Source: Baffinella frigidus (lineage: Eukaryota > Cryptophyceae > Cryptomonadales > Baffinellaceae). Taken from it: a stretch of 15,320 bases of DNA. Below are positions 6,970 to 14,100 of the stretch, one piece after another. The notes beneath the pieces are model-generated. The model had not been told where the DNA came from. It saw only the letters and a list, made by a program, of their open reading frames with translations, and did not search any database. How positions within the stretch are numbered: position 1 is the first letter of the stretch; each line of letters opens with the position of its first letter. The stretch spans positions 235,690 to 251,009 of the forward strand of contig MU646963.1 of assembly GCA_026770585.1 (NCBI GenBank), in the 5' to 3' direction. The translations under genes and the position numbers were made by a program.

Positions 6970-7074
6970 GGCAACGAAAATTACTGCACAAATGCTTTAA
7001 TACTACTAATAAGAACGAATTGTGTAGTAATTTTCGTTGTCATCAAATGAAAGAAAAATAGGTTTCCCCGGATA
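6970..7074 (-). mobile_element. Foldback element, truncated copy of the 913-1051 family
   Basis: On the minus strand it reads TTATCCGGGGAAACCT, ACAACGAAAATTACTACACAATTCG, then TTAAAGCATTTGTG. It matches the element at 913-1051 but lacks that element's outer right arm. Confidence 0.75.
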
Positions 7075-7139
7075 AGACCAACCACCCGCGCGCGAGCAGG
7101 CACACGGCGTGTTCGTGCCATGGGGAGCCAACGCGCTTC

Positions 7140-7226
7140 TGCGCCTGGTCTAGCCAATGGCTCCAACGCCTGCGCCTGGTCTAGCCAATGGCTCCAATGC
7201 CTGCGCTTGGTCTAGTGCGCACTAGA
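7140..7226. repeat. 31-bp tandem repeat ending in a 16-bp palindrome
   Basis: The unit around GCGCCTGGTCTAGCCAATGG is present about two and a half times. The last unit runs into TCTAGTGCGCACTAGA (7211-7226), a perfect palindrome. Confidence 0.8.
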
Positions 7227-7659
7227 CAGACCGGGGAACAGAGAGTGGGGGCCTCAACTATGAGCATTCGGGAACCAGAGAGTGGGGACTATCCCGGAGA
7301 GTGGACTTCAGCTGAGAGCGGACCTTGAGAGTGGACCCCCTGCGAGGTCCACTTAGTGACACCTAAGTGCACAGCATTCGTCACTAGGTGGATCTCGCAT
7401 ATGGTCAACTCTCAGACCTCAACTAGTATGCAACTTGTAGTTTGGAGATTGGACATCGTCTGCCGAGGGGGTGCAGAATGTGGGTAGTGAGTGCCCTTGA
7501 GGTCCTTTAGGTTTTGATTTCACGCAACATAACCCAACGGCACGCCTTTCCGTAGCGGGTAGGAGGGTAAGATTGGGACCTCCGACCACGACACTAGAAC
7601 ACTAGACACACAGAAACCGTTACAGAGAGCACCTCCATGGCGCGTGTAGGTACCGGGAG
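7227..7659. other. Gene-less stretch with GAGAGTGG repeats
   Basis: GAGAGTGG(G/A) recurs at least four times between about 7245 and 7340, and GTGGACC / GGTCCAC forms a short hairpin near 7333-7351. No coding signal is evident. Confidence 0.5.
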
Positions 7660-7756
7660 AGAGAGGGAGGGAGGGAGGTAGGGAGAGAGAAAGAGAGAAA
7701 GAGAGAGAAAGAGACAGAGAGAGACGGAGAGAGACGGAGAGAGAGAGAGAGAGAGA
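7660..7756. repeat. (GA)n microsatellite
   Basis: GA repeat with GGGA and GACG variants on the + strand. Overlapping minus-strand Ser/Leu frames are products of this repeat. Confidence 0.95.
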
Positions 7757-7811
7757 CGTGTGCGCGACATGACTCGATGGGGCGTAGCTGGCGACATGGT
7801 GTGCACTACAT

Positions 7812-7914
7812 ACAGGGGCTCCTCGCTCATAAGAAACCGCCCCGCCCTGGACCCTACAGTAGGGCCCTGTGGGGGTCCTAGGGAGGGGGCGCTTTCTTGT
7901 GAGAGGTACCCCTG
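7812..7914. mobile_element. Imperfect foldback element
   Basis: Arm 7812-7854 (ACAGGGGCTCCTCGCTCATAAG...) pairs imperfectly with 7873-7914 (...CTTTCTTGTGAGAGGTACCCCTGT). A related foldback lies at 8066-8214. Confidence 0.6.
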
Positions 7915-8065
7915 TGCATGGTCCGCACATGGTGACCAAGCGTAATGCACAAGTGAGTGTAATGAACCATTGTGGACAGTGGAGTCCCGAGTTTCTGGGA
8001 AGACTCGTGCGATCGAGACTCCCACAACGACCCAAATCGTAGGATTAGAGGAGGGAATGGGTTGC

Positions 8066-8214
8066 TGTACAGGGGTGTCTCAATAACAGGGGTTACGCGA
8101 AATCAGAGACACGCGCCGCGATACATGCAGGGTCGTACAGTAAGGCTGGTTCTAGGAGCATAGGACCACCCTAGGGGCAGAGCGATTTCTTAATTTCGAG
8201 GAGCCTCTGTACAT
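8066..8214. mobile_element. Related imperfect foldback element
   Basis: The left end TGTACAGGGGTGTCTC and right end GAGGAGCCTCTGTACA are diverged inverted copies. The right arm also matches the arm of the 7812 element (CTTAAT versus CTTATG next to GAGGAGCC), which suggests one family. Confidence 0.5.
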
Positions 8215-9660
8215 GTACACGACAACACCTCTGCCGAGATAGTACCCATCGGAGAAGGACGCGTTCGCCGACACACGAGAAGTAATTGCATTCGAGGTAG
8301 TTCGGTACAGGCGACACGCCCCCCAACGCTCGCTTCTTTTTGGACGCGTCCAGGGGGGGGGGCGGCCTCGTTGTGTGGCTATTCCTACACCCTTCGGTGG
8401 CCTGGTATTTCTACCCCGGCAGTCTGGGCCACGGGTTTAACCGATCTCGAGGTTATGCGTGTCCGGGTGCGTACTCAAGGCCAGGCATTTCTCTGGATCC
8501 GTCTCCGAAGGGAGGCACACCAAACGCTGTGCGCCAGAGCGCCATGTTTCTTCCAAACACTAACTGCGGGATGCGGGACGAAGGTGTTGGCGGTGATCAT
8601 CGACGGTTTTAAGTCCTGCGAAGAGTGTGTAGTTACACTAACAGTCCTGCGAAGAGTGTGTAGTTACACTAACAGTTAGTAAATTGATGATTTTTCAGAA
8701 GGTCAGAACCTGCTGACAGAACCTTTAAAATGGTAAAATAGATGTGGCTTTCCCCACGCGCCCTTGCAATTTTTCAACAGAGACAGCTTCAACGCAGTTC
8801 ACATGGCCCCTAAACGTGAAGAGTCTGGATCGTCAGCCCACATCATCTAGCCCTGCTGTACCCCCCTTACATGCTAGATGATGATAATGGGCGACGCGTA
8901 CGTGCCATCGCCCGAGTATGTGCCATCGAGAGCGAACGCCCGAAGCGCCGTGCCTGTCGCGCTCTGGTTTCCCTGCCGCTGTGTTTCACTCAGTGCTTCA
9001 CGAAGGTTCTTCACCATTCGGGTCGTGTGCGTTTTGATTTGAGGTGGGTCCTACAGGGGTGGGAGAGCAAGAATGAGGAGTTCACGGCGGGTCACAAATG
9101 GGTGAGTGAAACAGGGCATCGAGTGAGAGTGCGAGAGCGAGTGAGACACCGCCCTGGAGCGGACCCAGAAGTATTCTTAAGTCAACTTTGCGATTTTCAA
9201 GGGGAATGTACTCAGAATGTGAGTCCCCCGTGATGAATGAATCTGGTATGAAAAGGTCTAATAAGTATTGTAGTGGTATAAATTATGTCAACTTTTGCGA
9301 TAAAGGTTTATTTGGGATTGCCCGCAAGTCCCCTCCAGGGTGGGGGCGCCTGCCTGGGTCAAGTTCCCCATGGACTGGAGACTCTGCGCCACTGTCGACG
9401 CGAATCGCCTGTCCCTGCGTCGGGGCAGCCCGCCAAAGATTAGACACTAGGCTATCGACGGGTCAGTAACGGAGGATAAAGTAGGCATGGTTCTCCGAGT
9501 TCTCAGCAGAAGGGGGTCGGTTTCATCAGGGTTCATATACGGGACTAGCACCCGCCGACGACGGTTTGGAGACTCATGTACATCGGGGCGGAGACTTGGT
9601 TCGAGCGGTGCGCCCTGCCGATCTGCTGCATGACTTGCTCTGCCGCAGCGAGAGTTTCAT
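8215..9660. other. Gene-less stretch
   Basis: It holds an exact 31-bp tandem duplication at 8612-8673 (AGTCCTGCGAAGAGTGTGTA...). It also holds a 29-base segment at 8374-8402 that matches, with three differences, the bases before the MIB/HERC2 acceptor at 4815-4843. The segment near 9368-9394 (GGACTGGAGACTCTGCGCCAC) recurs near 9994. Short open frames lack recognisable domains. Confidence 0.5.
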
Positions 9661-10050
9661 GTTTAGGGATTAGGGATTAGAAATTAGGGATTAGGGATTA
9701 GGGGTCAGGGTTTCGGCAGTTGAGGCGTCATGACAGGAGGGAGAGCAAGATCCGGGGAGGGAGCTGAGGCGGGCCGCTCCCCTAAACCCACACCCTAAAC
9801 TCTAAACACTTTCGCGCTTCCGATGCGGGGCTGGTTGGTTCTACCAGGTGCATTGCAACCCCTAAACCCTCAACCCTACACCACAAATCCTAAACCATAA
9901 CCCCCACAGCGTTTGGTGTCAGCCCACCTTCGCTCCACGAAAGCTGCAACGGGAGGTACATCCTGCGGCTCTGGGGCCTGGTAATGGGCACGAGGGACTG
10001 GAGACGCTGCGCCACTTGCTCTGCCGCAGCCAGAGGTTCGTGTTTAGGTT
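9628..10050 (+). repeat. Diverged duplication, possible retroelement remnant
   Basis: ACTTGCTCTGCCGCAGC followed by AGAG.TTC.TGTTTAGG occurs near 9633 and again near 10013. The second copy reads GHEGLETLRHLLCRSQRF, which faintly resembles the C-terminal Cys/His motif of non-LTR retrotransposon proteins. It is too short and degraded for a firm call. Confidence 0.3.
9661..9712 (-). repeat. Interstitial telomere-like repeat (TTAGGGA type)
   Basis: Seven-base TTAGGGA units with the G-rich strand on +. Short opposite-orientation CCCTAAA patches follow at about 9780-9808 and 9858-9906. Confidence 0.8.
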
Positions 10051-10986
10051 TTCTGGGGCGGGCCTCTCATCTCCATGATGACCGGTGCTATCTGACGTCC
10101 TTTCCCAACATTTGGTCGGCCGTTTCGTGCGAACCCATCTTAGCTCAAGTCAACGTACGTCTCGAGACACATAATCTCGAGACACAACGAGACACACCGA
10201 CATGGTGCCAGCTTCGGGCATTGCATGGTTTCGTTTTCTTGGAAGCAGGATTTCATAGAGAGGTGGTTCTGGCGGGGGGGAAGAGCCGGGGGGAAGCCTG
10301 TACCATCTTCTTCGAAGAGGGAGAATCCACCAACGACCTGCGCGCACATCGGTTGAAACTTTAGAACTGCAAAAGGTTTGCCGCGGAAGTCCTGCGGGCG
10401 GTGAGTACTAATAACTAGGATCACTTTTCGGAAGGACCTGTTCAAGGCATCAACAGGCTTGTATACATTGCCCAACCATCACTCACCGGCAAGGTGTGAT
10501 GCTCCCTTGCTCGAAATTTGGGATAGGGCGTACCAGCGGGGGCGGCGTGCCTGCCGACAGAGCGTCCTCCTCCTCCTCGTTCATTGTTCTGGAAGGCAGA
10601 AATGTTGATTGTTTTTTTCGTGATTTGACCACAAAAACAACTTTTGGAGAGAGATGACTTTAGAAAACAATTATTTTCGCAGCCGGGCAGCGAAAAGGGC
10701 TAAATTACTTTCAGACCTGGTCTCATCATACACACATTTTCGCAACGTTTCACGACTACGCGGGCACCTTTTTCGAGATAAAGAAGCAATATTTCGATGT
10801 TTTCTGACAATTTTTGACAATAATCTCAAATTTGGTTTCTTTATGTAAAAAAACGCATCGTTTCACGAAAGCCTTACCTTTCGGAGACCGGGCGCGGTGT
10901 TGAAATATTTTACCACGAGGCCGAGTCACAAGGCTCACCCGCTCTCCTCTTTTGGAACCAGGGCGCTCGTGCTCCTTACCAGCGCC
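10051..10986. other. Upstream region of chorismate synthase
   Basis: No gene is recognised. The part from 10600 to 10860 is AT-rich relative to the rest and includes a short hairpin (TTTTCGC / GCGAAAA) near 10674-10696. It must hold the promoter and 5' end of the next gene, but no TATA-like element stands out. A CTCCTTACCAG acceptor-like string ends at 10980, six bases before the ATG, so an upstream 5'-UTR or targeting-peptide exon is possible. Confidence 0.4.
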
Positions 10987-11106
10987 ATGTCGTCCTTCGG
11001 AACGCTCTTCCGCGTCACCACTTTCGGCGAGAGCCACTGCCCTGCTGTTGGCTGCATCGTCGATGGCGTCCCCCCCCGCATGGCCCTCACCGAGGATGAC
11101 ATCCAG
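10987..11106 (+). CDS. Chorismate synthase exon 1
   Basis: Forty codons from ATG to ATCCAG/gtgcga, phase 0. It carries family signature 1 around [14 protein letters not shown]. The ATG sits in GCGCCATGT. Confidence 0.92.
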
Positions 11107-14100
11107 GTGCGATCCCGGGTGATCAGGATTAAAACATCCGCAGGGCACGCATTTCCCCACCCGACAGGCCCACACAGGGCATGTGCTCTGTGATCGCGTG
11201 CCCGGCTCCGAAGACAGCCCTCGTGGGGCGGCAGAAACCTGCTGCTTCCCTCTGCATGCTGCGGATTGATAAATCGGGAGTCTCGCGTGCAGGTCCAGCT
11301 GGACCGAAGGAGGCCCGGCCAGAAGGGCGCCGGCTCCATCGGCACTGCGCGCAATGAGGCGGACGCCGTGCAGATCCTCTCCGGTGTGGCCCCGCGCCAC
11401 CCAACGGAGGAGTGCTGCGTGCGAGAGTTTTTGGATTTCGGAGCGCTCGGGCTGCGTGCGAAGAGGCTGGAGCAGGATGGTGCGTGCTGACGCGGCCACC
11501 TTGCCAGGCACGGAGAAGGGCGTGACGCTCGGCACGCCCATCGGCATGTTCGTGCGGAACAAGGACATGCGTCCCCACGACTACGGCGAGATGAGCCAGG
11601 TACGCTCACTGAGCTGACTGATCTCTGAGACTTGCCACGCCGGGCTCTGGGAGGGCACGACCGGCCTGGGGCTCCTTCTCTGGCCGTGGATTCTTGATAA
11701 TCTTGCCTGTTTAGAGCAGACCCATCGGCCGCCCAGCCAGCCAGTCAGTCGAGCCGGCCCATGTCTCGGTGCTTGTCGGTACACTTTTTCAGCTCCGGCG
11801 CTGAGTCTCTCGGATACATCCGCCGCTCTGTGGCTGGTTTGGAGGGACAGCAGAGGGCGGCGGGGGTTAGTGGCGTGAGGCTCCTCGAGGTGGGTGGCGG
11901 GCGGGGTAGGAGGAAGCCCCTGTTGCCGTCGCTCCTGACACCTTCTTCCAGGCGGTTCCAGTGTTCTGACCACCAACCCTCACAGCTTGGGCAAATCGTC
12001 GAATTTGAGGTCACGTATTTGCCATGGAGGCCACCGGATTCCGGTGTCCGTGGAGCCATTTTGCCTTGCAATTGCAAATCGAAAATCATCGATTTGCTCA
12101 GCCCGCGAGGGTTGGTGGTAATGACTCCACCGTCATTGGCGGTTCCACTGGGTCCTGGTTCTGGCGCACGCTATCCCGCTGCGGATCTGGGCGGCTTTCA
12201 CAAAAGATGTGTCCGCATTTCCGGGTCTCTGTTTTGATGGGGCCGAACGTGGTGCTGGCAACTCTAAACCCTAGACCCCAAACCCTAAAACCCCCAAACC
12301 CATACCCTAAACCCTAAACCCTAAACCCTAAACCCTAAACCCTAAACCCTAAACCCTAAACCCTAAACCCTAAACCAGGTCCCGCGCCCGTCGCACGCGG
12401 ACTTCACCTACCAGATGAAATACGGCTTCCGGTCCGATACTCCCTCCACTAGTTGACCATCATGATGATGCTCCCACCACTCTTACTATCATGATACTTG
12501 CAGCCTTCCTTTCCTCGCTCTCACGCTTGCCCGGTCTAGTTCATGCCCCCGCAATAAAAATGCCCAGATTAGTCGACAGTTTTGTGACTGTCAGCAATCA
12601 AGGGATGTCTGTCTTCCACCAGGCCTCCGAAGTGGACTTTCCGAGGGCGTTTCAAAACATCGATTTGCACCAGGGAGTTCGCCTACCACGCAAACGTTTT
12701 GCCTGACATCGACCTTGAAATGTGAACTCGGTAACTTCGGAGGCCTGGTGATTTCTGTCGTGCAGGGCGGTTTGATCCTTAACACAGAGAATGTGGCGCC
12801 GGGCGGCGAGCGGGGGCGGACGCTCCTCGGCGCGCGAGACCATTGCTCGCTTTGCGGCGGGCTTATCCGTTTCCTAAAAAATGTCGCATGTGGTGCGTGC
12901 CGGCTAAAACATCTCCCGTGTGGGGTGCAGGGCGGCGAGTGGAGGCGGTCCTCTCTTTCTCTCGTGCTCTCTTTCTCTCGTGCAGGGCGGGCGTGTCCGG
13001 TGCTAACACATCTCGCATGCGGTGCATCCCGGCTAACAAATCTCGCGTGCGTTGCAGGGCAGCGAGCGGGGGTGGTATGTCTCTCTTTCTCTCGTGCAGC
13101 GCCAACCGATGCGAAACTTGCTCTATCCGGTGTTAACAAATCTCGCGTGGGTTGCAGGGCGGCGAGTGGGGGCGGACGGTCCTCGGCGCGCGAGACCATT
13201 GCTCGCTTTGCGGCGGGCTTATGCGTTTCCTAAAAATCTCGCATGTGGTGCTCGCCGGCTCACAAATCTCACGTGTGTTGCAGGGCGGCGAGCGGGGGCG
13301 GACGGTCCTCGGCGCGCGAGACGATCGGACGCGTGGCGGCGGGCGCCATCGCTGAGAAGTGGCTCAAGGAGAAGTACGTGCCTTAATAATAATCCCAACC
13401 ATTTTTTTTCACGAGCGCCTGCGATGCTTGACACTGAAATTCTGTGTTAGGCGTATCATGAGCACTAGGTGGACTGCGATGACCGCGTGTGTGTAAAGTG
13501 GCGCCCTTGACGTTGCCAGCTGTGAAAACGTGAAACCCTGTGAGAGGCGCCATCGCTGAGAAGTGGCTCAAGGACAAGTACGTGCCTTAATCCCCGCGAA
13601 AGTATTGATTAGTTTTTTTTTTGTTAGAAATGGATGAAGTTGTACTGTTAGAATACATGTAGTTGTAGTTCGTGCATTGGCTCGTGTAAACTTTGACACT
13701 GAAATGCTTTGGAAAGTTGTATGTAGGCAGCTTTCGAAGCGTAAAAATGTTTTGAAAGGGGCTCGAATTGAGACCCCCGTGCCAAAGGTTGGTTAGACCG
13801 GGCAGCTTGTCTACCGAGAAGGTATCTACTCCGAGGAGGCTCAGACGCGGGGAACCCACTCGTCATTCAAGAGTAGATGAGAGTCATTCTAAATCCCAAA
13901 CCCTAAACCCTAAACCCTAAACCCCAAAACCTACACCCTAAACCCTACACCCTAAACCCTACACCCTAAACCCTAAACCCTAAACCCTAAACCCTAAACC
14001 CTAAATCCCGGCATGCGGTTTGTGTGAAGATCTTGCCCTGGGTCTCGGGGGTAGACACTAGCCCCCCCCCTCCCCTCTCCCCAGAAGAATGCCTCACCCA

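Noticed and set aside
9984-10364. 126-residue + strand open frame
   Set aside because: It is in a different frame from the only protein-like segment here and has no recognisable domain or repeated codon bias.
10897-10986. 30-residue N-terminal extension of chorismate synthase resembling a targeting peptide
   Set aside because: It would start at GTG (10897), not ATG, which is unlikely in a nuclear gene; no in-frame ATG exists between the stop at 10846 and 10987.
10756-11609. Long minus-strand open frames opposite the start of chorismate synthase
   Set aside because: Shadow frames of GC-rich coding sequence on the + strand, which has conserved enzyme motifs and consistent splice sites.
12239-12376. 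A true chromosome end or CRISPR-like array
   Set aside because: Telomeric heptamers are internal, flanked by exons on both sides, and lack regular spacers.
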